From Sandaracinaceae bacterium (GTDB lineage: Bacteria; Myxococcota_A; Polyangia; Polyangiales; Houyiibacteriaceae), in NCBI GenBank assembly GCA_020633075.1, contig JACKEI010000001.1:682001-746000 (forward strand): a stretch of DNA of 64,000 nucleotides, read 5' to 3'. The translations under genes and the position numbers were made by a program. The notes under the pieces were generated by a model. That model was not told where the DNA came from. It saw only the letters and a program-made list of their open reading frames with translations, and ran no database searches. Positions 1 through 6,694 of the stretch are shown piece by piece; within the stretch, counting starts at the first letter, position 1, and every line of letters starts with the position of its first letter.

Positions 1-136
1 GCGTGGGGGTGGCGCTACGCTCGCGTCTCTCCAGCACGCAGCCGGAGAGGCTGGTGATCAGCGCCGCGGTCAGCCCGAGGGCGAGCGCCCGCACCCAGCG
101 CCTCACGCGCCAGTGACTCGTCCGCCAGTGACTCAT
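1..136 (-). CDS. Lipoprotein, N-terminal fragment (runs off window)
   Basis: Only the first 45 codons are inside the window. They encode an Arg-rich N-terminus, a hydrophobic stretch and a lipobox ending L-S-G-C near residue 30, so the product is very probably an exported lipoprotein. The ATG at 136 overlaps the TGA of the upstream gene in a 4-base ATGA arrangement, implying translational coupling with the outer-membrane-like protein at 133-1002. No function can be assigned because the mature part lies outside the window. Confidence 0.7.
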   Translation of the reverse strand, partial: MSHWRTSHWRVRRWVRALALGLTAALITSLSGCVLERRERSATPT

Positions 137-1002
137 GACCGACCTCCGATGCGGAGCGCCAGGCTGACCTCGGCCGTGGTGTCGATGACCCGCAGAGACC
201 GAGGCCAGTCGTCGTGCAGATAGCCCAGCGCCAGGTTCACGCGCAGCGTGCCGCGCGCGCCGAAGTCGCGTTGGTAGGCGGCATCGATGCTCAGGGTCTG
301 CAGGTGCCCGAGTGAGCGCCACCCCGAGCCGCGCGCCACCAGCCCTTGGTAGGGCGTCTGACCCGGGAGCGACACCGTCTGGTCGTAGGGCATGCGTGAC
401 ACCCAGGCCGCCAGCACGGTGCGCGCTGACACCTGCACCAGCTGCCGATTCGGGAGTGGCACGCGCGCCCCGAGGGACGGTGCGAGGGAGAGCATCTGCA
501 TGAGCCCCGGCGCGGCGAAGCCTTGGACGTTGGTGAGCCCGAAGCCCACGTCCCCGCCCGCGAGGAGCACCACACGGCCGACGGGCAGCATGCGCTCCAC
601 CCGCACCCGCGCGTCCGCCGTCAGGGTCGACGCGCGCACAGGCACGCTCACGCTGTCCAGGCTTCCGTCGACCTCGCGCGACACGAAGCGAATCGTCCGC
701 CCAGCGTGGCCGGTCGCCTGCATGTGACCGAAGGCCGCGCCGAGCCGCGCCGTCCAGACCACGCGTCCGTTCTCGCCTTGGTAGGTGAGCGAGGTCGCGG
801 CGAGGTGGCCGTCGTAGGCCAGGGACGTGGCCGCCGTGTCCATCACGGCGTGGTGCGAGTACCCGACGCCCAGGCCGACGCGATGTTCCGTCTGCGCCAG
901 CGCGGTCCCTCGAGGGAGCGCGGCAGCGAGCGAGAGGAGGCAAGCGCCGCCGAGCCGGAGGAGCCCTCCGAGGCGAGGGCAGGGTGGAGTGAGCATGGGC
1001 AC
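133..1002 (-). CDS. Exported protein, probable outer-membrane beta-barrel
   Basis: A 289-residue protein of unrecognised family. It starts with GTG at 1002 (an in-frame ATG at 996 is an alternative) and has a signal peptide with hydrophobic core LLSLAAALP ending around A-L-A-Q near residue 37. The mature part alternates polar and hydrophobic residues and has repeated G-x-G and aromatic-ended segments such as VGLGVGYSHH and LGYLHDDW, as expected of a small barrel. It lies 75 bp downstream of the hemerythrin gene and overlaps the next lipoprotein gene, so it is probably the middle of an operon. Export is well supported; the barrel and any transport role are inference. Confidence 0.7.
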   Translation of the reverse strand: MPMLTPPCPRLGGLLRLGGACLLSLAAALPRGTALAQTEHRVGLGVGYSHHAVMDTAATSLAYDGHLAATSLTYQGENGRVVWTARLGAAFGHMQATGHAGRTIRFVSREVDGSLDSVSVPVRASTLTADARVRVERMLPVGRVVLLAGGDVGFGLTNVQGFAAPGLMQMLSLAPSLGARVPLPNRQLVQVSARTVLAAWVSRMPYDQTVSLPGQTPYQGLVARGSGWRSLGHLQTLSIDAAYQRDFGARGTLRVNLALGYLHDDWPRSLRVIDTTAEVSLALRIGGRS

Positions 1003-1077
1003 ACGAGCTCCAGGGGGGTTGGGGAGACAGCGCGGGCGGTGACCTGGCCTGCCGGCCGCGCCGCCGCCCGACGCGCT

Positions 1078-1707
1078 TCAGGCCGCCATCCGCTCGCGGC
1101 GGGCGAGGTCGACGAGGTGCTCGGCGTGGGCGACCACCTCCGGCGGCGCTCCCTGCCGCATGCCACTGACGAACTCGGCGTGCTCGGGGTCGCTCATGCC
1201 GCGGATCATCCAGTCCATGTACACCGCGTTCTCCGCGGGGGAGCAGCTCGCCACGATGGCACCCTCGACGGCGCGCAGCGCGTCGTCGCTGAAGTGCTGC
1301 CACAGCAGCTCGATGACCTCTCCCTCCTCTTCGGCCATGTGCCCGAGCTGCGTCGCGGCGTAGCGCGTCAGCGCCAGGTAGAGCTCGTGAGCGGCGCTGG
1401 GGTCATGCAGCGCGGCGCTGGCGCGGCGCAGGAGCTCCTCCTCTTGGTGGTCGAGAACGCGGTGTGTCGCGGCGATGCGCCGGGCTAGGGGCGGCGCGAT
1501 GCGCTCGATGAGGGGCTCGATGTGTGCATCTTCATGGTGCGCGTGCGCGCCCATCAGCGAGAGGGACTCCCGCAGGCGCGTGACGTACGCCTGGGTGGCG
1601 GCGCCATCGCGGACGTCCAGGGTGGCGGCGACCCGCACGAGCTCTCCGAGCTCTCGACGGATCCCCTTGTGGATGAAGCGGTAGAAGTTGTGGCGATGCG
1701 TTGTCAC
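1078..1707 (-). CDS. Hemerythrin HHE-domain protein
   Basis: A 209-residue all-helical cytosolic protein with the metal-ligand pattern of HHE cation-binding domains. His13 lies in H-K-G-I-R-R-E-L, a His/Glu cluster HAHHEDAHIEP lies around residues 55-65, a further pair is in H-R-V-L-D-H-Q-E, and a C-terminal H-x3-E cluster follows (G-H-M-A-E-E-E-G-E). Such proteins bind a di-iron centre and sense or carry O2, NO or peroxide, or store iron; which applies here is not visible. It follows the PPOX-GAF-winged-helix gene on the same strand after a 109-bp gap carrying phased repeats. A second hemerythrin-like gene sits in the NO-response module at 60 kb. The family call is firm; the ligand is unknown. 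Confidence 0.88.
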   Translation of the reverse strand: MTTHRHNFYRFIHKGIRRELGELVRVAATLDVRDGAATQAYVTRLRESLSLMGAHAHHEDAHIEPLIERIAPPLARRIAATHRVLDHQEEELLRRASAALHDPSAAHELYLALTRYAATQLGHMAEEEGEVIELLWQHFSDDALRAVEGAIVASCSPAENAVYMDWMIRGMSDPEHAEFVSGMRQGAPPEVVAHAEHLVDLARRERMAA

Positions 1708-1778
1708 GGGCGATTCTCCTGAGTGGCGGGCTGACCCACGTCAGCCACACCCATGAGATAGCGCCGCCTGCAGCCGGC

Positions 1779-1811
1779 GTTCGCTAAGTGTTCGCTAGCG
1801 ACTTGCTAAGA
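1779..1811. repeat. Three 11-bp-phased direct repeats (possible operator)
   Basis: Two copies of GTTCGCTA start at 1779 and 1790, exactly 11 bp apart, and a degenerate third (ACTTGCTA) starts at 1801. The block lies just after the stop of the PPOX-GAF gene and upstream of the hemerythrin gene. One-turn phasing suits a protein-binding site, possibly for the winged-helix protein encoded next to it. No promoter hexamers were identified. Confidence 0.4.
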
Positions 1812-1816
1812 ACTTC

Positions 1817-3181
1817 TTACGGCTTGCTCTCGAGCACGATCTCGCTGTCGCGCTCCAACACGAAGCGCCCGCGCTTGACGGGCACCAGCCGGACGTCCGG
1901 GCAGCGCTCCTCGAGCCGCTTGCGCAAGAGGATCAACCGGCTCTCGAGGTTGTCGCGCAGGCTGGGGAGGCCCAGCCCCGGGTCCATGCGCAGCTCGCGG
2001 TTGGTGAATTCGCGCCGCCCCTCCGCGTGCTCGTTCAGCAGCTTCCAGAGGATGCGCGCCGGCACGTTGCGGGTCAGGTACTCGCCGTCGACGAAGACGC
2101 TCTCGTCGGCGGCGAACCACGTGAAGCGACGCGTGCGGGCCGGGAGCGGCGCCGCGTCGGGAGCCACGGGCACCCCGTCCTCCTCGTCGTCGCGCTCCGT
2201 GAGCACGGCGATGGCGAGCGCCGCTTGGTTGGCAAGGATCCCCAAGAACGCCTCGTGCCAGTCTTCGAACGCGAGCGGGTCGCGGCTCTCCAGGGCCAGC
2301 ACGCCGACGAGCCTGTCATTGGCGACGAGAGGCATCGCCAGCTGGGCCTGCGCGTCATCGAGCGCGGGCAGGGGGACCTCGCGCAACGTAGCCGTGCCTC
2401 CCTCGCGTGCGGCTTGCTGCACCGCCCGCGCGTAGCGCCGCACGGCGTGCATCCCGCTCAGCTTCACGGGGCTCCGTGTCGCGGCGACGGACCCGATCAA
2501 GCCCTCGCCCAGCGACACCTCGGCGCCCGCACCGCTGCGCTCGTAGCCCTTGCTGTCGATCGCCACCAGGCACTGCTGCTGCTCGTCGTGCAACAAGAGC
2601 AACGCGTGCTGCGCGGCGAAGAGCGAGGTCACGCTCTCCAACAGGGCGTCGAAGAGCTCCTCGAGGGTGCGCGCGCGGCAGATCCGCCCGCTCAGCTCCT
2701 GCAGGCCACGCAGCTCCGCCCGGCGCTGCTCGCCGCCTGTCGCGAGCCTGGGCCGCGGCTGCAGGGGGACCGCGCCGGGCGGCAGCAGCGCACCGTCGAC
2801 CTTGGTCGCGGAGAGCACTTGGTACACGTCGGCGCTCAGCAGCTTGAAGATGCCCTCCATGCCGGTGAGCCGCGCGATGGCGTCGATGCGCGACGACATG
2901 CGCTCGAAGAGCGGGCCTTCCGTCTCGGCCCGCAGGAAGCGCAGCTGCAGCGCGTACGGCTGCAGCGTCGTCGGGTCCCAAAGGCGCACGCTGGCGTAGG
3001 GGTTCTGGTCGACGTTGCGGCGCGTCTTGTTGAAGAACTGGCAGGACAGCGCCACGTGGCCCTCGTCCACGTAGTGGACCTGACTCAGCAGCGTGACGTT
3101 GGGGACACCCTCACCGTCGCAGGTCGCGATGCTCGCGGGGGTCACCCCTTCGAAGCAGTGCATCAGGTCCGACAGCCTCAC
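1817..3181 (-). CDS. Split-barrel flavin (PPOX)-GAF-winged-helix fusion protein
   Basis: A 454-residue three-part protein. Residues about 1-140 resemble pyridoxamine-phosphate-oxidase-like FMN-binding split barrels (I-A-T-C-D-G-E-G-V-P-N, then V-A-L-S-C-Q-F-F-N-K-T). Residues about 170-350 look like a GAF sensor domain with the usual L-A-M-P-L-V-A-N...G-V-L-A-L-E-S ending. The last 100 residues (V-F-V-D-G-E-Y-L-T...L-W-K-L-L) resemble a winged-helix domain of the response-regulator type. The GTG start at 3181 overlaps the TGA of the preceding PPOX gene (GTGA); the open frame extends further upstream, but those codons lie inside that gene. A flavin- or gas-sensing DNA-binding role is inferred from domain order. 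The domain calls are moderate and no binding partner is known. Confidence 0.72.
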   Translation of the reverse strand: MRLSDLMHCFEGVTPASIATCDGEGVPNVTLLSQVHYVDEGHVALSCQFFNKTRRNVDQNPYASVRLWDPTTLQPYALQLRFLRAETEGPLFERMSSRIDAIARLTGMEGIFKLLSADVYQVLSATKVDGALLPPGAVPLQPRPRLATGGEQRRAELRGLQELSGRICRARTLEELFDALLESVTSLFAAQHALLLLHDEQQQCLVAIDSKGYERSGAGAEVSLGEGLIGSVAATRSPVKLSGMHAVRRYARAVQQAAREGGTATLREVPLPALDDAQAQLAMPLVANDRLVGVLALESRDPLAFEDWHEAFLGILANQAALAIAVLTERDDEEDGVPVAPDAAPLPARTRRFTWFAADESVFVDGEYLTRNVPARILWKLLNEHAEGRREFTNRELRMDPGLGLPSLRDNLESRLILLRKRLEERCPDVRLVPVKRGRFVLERDSEIVLESKP

Positions 3182-3642
3182 GAGCGGACCCTCACCGCCT
3201 GACCGGCGCCGGGGCCCGGGGTCTGCTCGAACACGGCGTCGTACTCGAACTCGATGGCGCGACACGGCCAGAACACCAACCGCTCGATGACCTCGGGCGT
3301 GACGCCGATCGTGGCGTACTCGTCCATCAAGCGGCCGACGAAGGCTCGCACCTCCGCGGCCTCGGCGGGCGTCTCGTCACGCACGGCCAGCGCGCGCCCC
3401 TTGAGCTGGTACCCCCGGTGCGTGGTGGGTTGGTCCACCAACACAGCGATGGCGCCGTTTGCGTGGATGTCGTCCACGAGCTGCGCGCACTCGTACTCCG
3501 GCACGAAGACGACCGCGCGGTTGTCGCCCTCCAGCACCAAGGCCGACCCCGCGACGCCGTGAGGTACGTTCTCCGAGTCTCGCGTGGCGACGAACACGCC
3601 CAGCCCGACCTTCAAGAACTCCGCTATGTCGACCTTCCGCAT
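3178..3642 (-). CDS. Pyridoxamine 5'-phosphate oxidase-family protein
   Basis: A 154-residue single-domain split-barrel protein, the usual length for stand-alone PPOX-like flavoproteins. Typical features are F-V-A-T-R-D-S-E-N-V-P-H near the N-terminus, A-V-V-F-V-P in the second strand pair, and Y-Q-L-K-G-R-A in the strand preceding the variable helix. Substrate (FMN, F420, haem or none) cannot be read from the sequence. The ATG at 3642 was chosen because the protein begins at the first conserved strand; the much longer open frame upstream is antisense to the next gene. It is translationally coupled to the PPOX-GAF-winged-helix gene. The gap to the divergent oxygenase gene (3643-3819) should hold the promoters. 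Confidence 0.82.
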   Translation of the reverse strand: MRKVDIAEFLKVGLGVFVATRDSENVPHGVAGSALVLEGDNRAVVFVPEYECAQLVDDIHANGAIAVLVDQPTTHRGYQLKGRALAVRDETPAEAAEVRAFVGRLMDEYATIGVTPEVIERLVFWPCRAIEFEYDAVFEQTPGPGAGQAVRVRS

Positions 3643-3819
3643 GTCGCGCGCTCGCTGGGCCGTGGAGTACCACAATCGCGTCGCGACGTGAACGCGGCTT
3701 CCGCGCCGCACAGGCTGCCCCGATGCATGTGCGCGCGCACGCTGCAGGGTGGGCCCTCCCCGGCAGCCACGCAGCCGTGTCATGCTGGGACGAACGCCCC
3801 CGCTGAACGAGGAGCTCTC

Positions 3820-4689
3820 GTGAGCCCAGCCGTGTCTGAGTCCGTGGCCCCCGCGGCCACTCGCCTGCCCGTCCTCGAGCGCACCATGCGTGACGCGCGC
3901 TCCCTGTTTCCCGGGGGCAGCGCGGGGTTGCTGCAGCTCATGTATCCGCCACTCGGGGCTGCGGTGGCGGCGCAGTCCGACTTCTTCGACGACCCCTTCG
4001 GTCGCGTCTACCGGTCCATTCCGCAGATATGGGCCACCGTGCTCACGCCCGACGGCGCCGCGCGGGCTCGGCGGGTGCGCGACGTCCACCGCACGATCCA
4101 AGGGCGCGACGAGGCCGGCCGGAGCTATCATGCGCTGGACCCGGAGACCTTCTGGTGGGCGCACGCGACCTTCACCTGGGAGATGTTCGAGGCCCGCCGC
4201 CTGTTCTACCGCGGTGGGCTGCGCGCGCTGGATCAAGACGCCTTCTACGCCGAGACGGTCGGCTGGTACGAGCGCTACGGCGTCAGCACGCGCCCCGTTC
4301 CGCCGGACTACGGCGCGTTCCAGGCGAAGTTCGAGCGCATCTGTGACGAGACGCTGGAGATGACGCCGGCCGCTCGGCGCGTGCTCGAGATGGCGCTGGC
4401 CGGGGAGTGGCGGCCCCCGCTGGTGCACGCCAACTTCCGGGACCCCCTCACGCGGGGAACGGGGCGGGCCATGGTCATCGGCTGCTTGCCGGCCACCGTG
4501 CGGGAACGCTTCGCCGTGCCCTGGACGCGCACCGATCAGCGGCAGTTCGAGCGCATCGTGGCCGTCATCCGCAACACCTTCGAGCGCCTCCCGCCGCGCT
4601 TGCATCACGTGACGCTCCGTACGGGTCTGCGCGTGATCGGCAGCCAGACGCGACGCGAGCGCTACGTGCCACCCGGTCCAGTTCGCTAG
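3820..4689 (+). CDS. MpaB-type oxygenase (DUF2236 family)
   Basis: A 289-residue protein with the signature of oxygenase MpaB-like/latex-clearing-type haem proteins. It has D-P-E-T-F-W-W-A-H-A-T-F-T-W in the middle, preceded by R-S-Y-H-A-L, and a C-terminal segment rich in conserved Pro and Arg. Members are thought to bind haem through conserved His residues and attack hydrophobic substrates, and several act in rubber or fungal-metabolite oxidation. The substrate here is unknown. GTG at 3820 has a GGAG element 9 bases upstream, which decides this start over the long open frame upstream. The esterase gene follows 97 bp later on the same strand, so the two may act on related lipophilic compounds (inference). 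Confidence 0.83.
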   Translation: MSPAVSESVAPAATRLPVLERTMRDARSLFPGGSAGLLQLMYPPLGAAVAAQSDFFDDPFGRVYRSIPQIWATVLTPDGAARARRVRDVHRTIQGRDEAGRSYHALDPETFWWAHATFTWEMFEARRLFYRGGLRALDQDAFYAETVGWYERYGVSTRPVPPDYGAFQAKFERICDETLEMTPAARRVLEMALAGEWRPPLVHANFRDPLTRGTGRAMVIGCLPATVRERFAVPWTRTDQRQFERIVAVIRNTFERLPPRLHHVTLRTGLRVIGSQTRRERYVPPGPVR

Positions 4690-4786
4690 GGACGCCATCC
4701 GGCCGAGGCGTTGCGCGCGGTGGCGGGAGGGGGAGGTACGCGTCTAGACGCTTTACTATTCCAGCGCGACCGGTATCCTGCCGGGC

Positions 4787-5830
4787 GTGACGAGTTCCTT
4801 TTCCCCCCCGAAGGAGCGCGTTCCGCAGCCGCACACCAACAAGGCTCGGGATCCGTTCGAGAGACACCCCGCCTGGGGCGTGCGGACGACCGCGCTGGTG
4901 CGAACGCTCAAGCGTGCGGCGCGCTCCGTGACGGACCACCGCTCGCCCATCCAGACGCGGCTCGCGCTCGAGAACCTGTCGCGCCTGGCGCCGCCCGTGT
5001 GGGGCGTGTCACAGCGCACGGGTTCGCTGGGCGGTGTGCCCGCGCGCTGGTTCACGCCGCGTGGCGTCCACGCCGAGGGGCCCGTGCTCATGCACATCCA
5101 CGGGGGCGGCTTCTCCTTGTGCTCGTCGCACGTCCACGCCACCTTCATCTCCGAGCTCGCCCGAGCGATCGGGGCGCGCGCCGTGGGCATCGACTACCGC
5201 TTGGCGCCCGAGCACCCCTTCCCGCTGCCCATCGAGGACTGCTACTCGGCCTACCTCGGTCTGCTCGACTCGGGCGTGGACCCGTCCCGCATCATCCTCT
5301 CCGGCGACTCGGCCGGGGGCAACCTGGCGCTCGCGACGCTGCAGCGCGTCCGAGCCGCGGGGCAGCCGATGCCACGCCTGGTGGTGCTGCTCTCGCCGTG
5401 GGTGGACCTCGAGTGCCGTGGCGACAGCGTGCACTTCAACGACCCGTACGACTACCTCTCGCAGGACCTGCTGGAGCTCTTCGCGGCCTACTACCTGCAG
5501 GGCGCGGACCCTCGGGACCCCCAGGCCTCGCCGGTGCACGCGGACCTCTCGGGCTTCCCTCCCATGCTGATCCAGGCTGGGGGCGGCGAGACGCTGCTGT
5601 CGGAGATCCGCACCCTCGCGCGGCGAGCCGAGCGGCACGGCGTGCGCGTGACCCTGCAGGAGTGGGAGGGCATGTGTCACGCCTTCCACGGCTTCAGCAT
5701 GTTCATCCCGGAGGCCGAGCGGGCCTTCCACGAAGTCGCGAGCTGGATCGGCGCGCAGCAGAGCTGGCCGCGTACGGGGATCTTGCAGCGCAGCGTCCCC
5801 GGGCTGCACCGGCTCCTCGCGACCGCCTGA
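4787..5830 (+). CDS. Alpha/beta hydrolase, hormone-sensitive-lipase family esterase
   Basis: A 347-residue cytosolic hydrolase. The HSL oxyanion motif H-G-G-G-F occurs after H-I. The nucleophile elbow G-D-S-A-G-G puts the serine at residue 175, and the catalytic His is residue 298 in G-M-C-H-A-F-H-G-F. The acid is probably the Glu of G-G-G-E-T-L-L-S-E, a position where family members carry Asp or Glu. Y-R-L-A-P-E-H-P-F-P is a further family signature. It should hydrolyse short- or medium-chain esters. Translation starts at GTG 4787. A two-tier hairpin directly follows the stop codon. Family assignment is firm, substrate unknown. Confidence 0.9.
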   Translation: MTSSFSPPKERVPQPHTNKARDPFERHPAWGVRTTALVRTLKRAARSVTDHRSPIQTRLALENLSRLAPPVWGVSQRTGSLGGVPARWFTPRGVHAEGPVLMHIHGGGFSLCSSHVHATFISELARAIGARAVGIDYRLAPEHPFPLPIEDCYSAYLGLLDSGVDPSRIILSGDSAGGNLALATLQRVRAAGQPMPRLVVLLSPWVDLECRGDSVHFNDPYDYLSQDLLELFAAYYLQGADPRDPQASPVHADLSGFPPMLIQAGGGETLLSEIRTLARRAERHGVRVTLQEWEGMCHAFHGFSMFIPEAERAFHEVASWIGAQQSWPRTGILQRSVPGLHRLLATA

Positions 5831-5875
5831 CCACCCGGCTCTGCTGTCCGTTCACAGCGCCGTGAACGCGGGTGG
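5831..5875 (+). terminator. Two-tier hairpin after esterase gene
   Basis: CCACCCG (5831-5837) pairs with CGGGTGG (5869-5875), and inside it GTTCAC (5850-5855) pairs with GTGAAC (5862-5867). It begins at the base after the stop codon. There is no T-tract, so it may slow transcription or protect the transcript 3' end instead of being a classic intrinsic terminator. Confidence 0.5.
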
Positions 5876-5959
5876 GCAGCCCGCGCGGTGGGAGTGTGCT
5901 TCTCCCGCTGCATCGGAGGGGCCAGCACGCTGGCACGGGTGCTGCAAACGGTGCGCAGC

Positions 5960-6562
5960 ATGCGACATCTCTCTCTGCTCACCTGCGGCCTCCGTCCGCC
6001 GAGCCACGTGCGGCTGCGCGTCGTGCTCCCGGGCGTCGCGCTGCTGAGCGTCGCCTTGCTGAGCCTCGCGCCCTCGCGCGCCGCCGCAGACCTCGGGACC
6101 ATCGAGCTCCACACCGGTGTGTTGCGCCTCGAGCGCAGCGGGGACGCCGTCTATCGGCCTGTCGTGCGCGGGGCGTTCGGCTTGCTGGTCGCGGGGCCGC
6201 TCCACATGGGCGCGTACGTGCAGCTCACGGGCTATGGCCTCCCCTTGCGCACCCCGCAGCCGGGTGGTGGCCTCTACCTGTCGGTGAGGCCCCGCCTCCC
6301 GCTGCTGCGCGTGCGACCGTCGGTCGATGCGTCCTTCGGTCGCCTGCGCTTGCCTCTCGAGAGCCTGGCGGGGCAGCCGCGCCCGGAGTCGGTGCGCACC
6401 TTCGCGCTCAGCGTGGCCGGCAACCTGGGCGTGGCGGTGACCGAAGCGCTCACGCTCGAGGTCCGGGTGGAGTACGCGCACTACCTCGGCGCCGACACCG
6501 CATCCGGGCTCGGGAGCGGCTCCATCGCGGCGCTCGCGGGAATGACCATCCACATCCCCTGA
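5960..6562 (+). CDS. Small exported protein, function unknown
   Basis: A 200-residue protein with a long Arg-containing N-terminus and a strong hydrophobic core (V-A-L-L-S-V-A-L-L-S-L) ending A-R-A-A-A, a good signal-peptidase I site near residue 43. The mature part has strand-like alternation and closes with a hydrophobic segment (I-A-A-L-A-G-M-T-I-H-I-P), as outer-membrane or periplasmic proteins often do. I do not recognise the family. The ATG at 5960 gives the more normal signal peptide; the frame is open to a GTG at 5888. It stands alone between the esterase and the kinase. Confidence 0.6.
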   Translation: MRHLSLLTCGLRPPSHVRLRVVLPGVALLSVALLSLAPSRAAADLGTIELHTGVLRLERSGDAVYRPVVRGAFGLLVAGPLHMGAYVQLTGYGLPLRTPQPGGGLYLSVRPRLPLLRVRPSVDASFGRLRLPLESLAGQPRPESVRTFALSVAGNLGVAVTEALTLEVRVEYAHYLGADTASGLGSGSIAALAGMTIHIP

Positions 6563-6694
6563 CCGCGCGTCGCGTGACCCTGCTTCCGCGCGTCTGGTCT
6601 CGATGACTCGCAGGCTGGCCGACTCGCTGACTCGCGCCCCGTCGCTCCGTGGTAGCGTCGGGCTCGTGGTGGCATTCGACGAGAGAGAGCTTCG

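Noticed and set aside
523..1488. Long plus-strand open frame opposite the hemerythrin and outer-membrane-like genes
   Set aside because: Its translation is Arg/Gly/His-rich with no family likeness, while the opposite strand holds well-formed proteins. High GC creates such frames.
6605..6635. Three GACTCGC repeats upstream of the kinase gene
   Set aside because: Spacing is irregular (16 and 8 bp) and the heptamer is common in this GC-rich DNA; no further symmetry was found.
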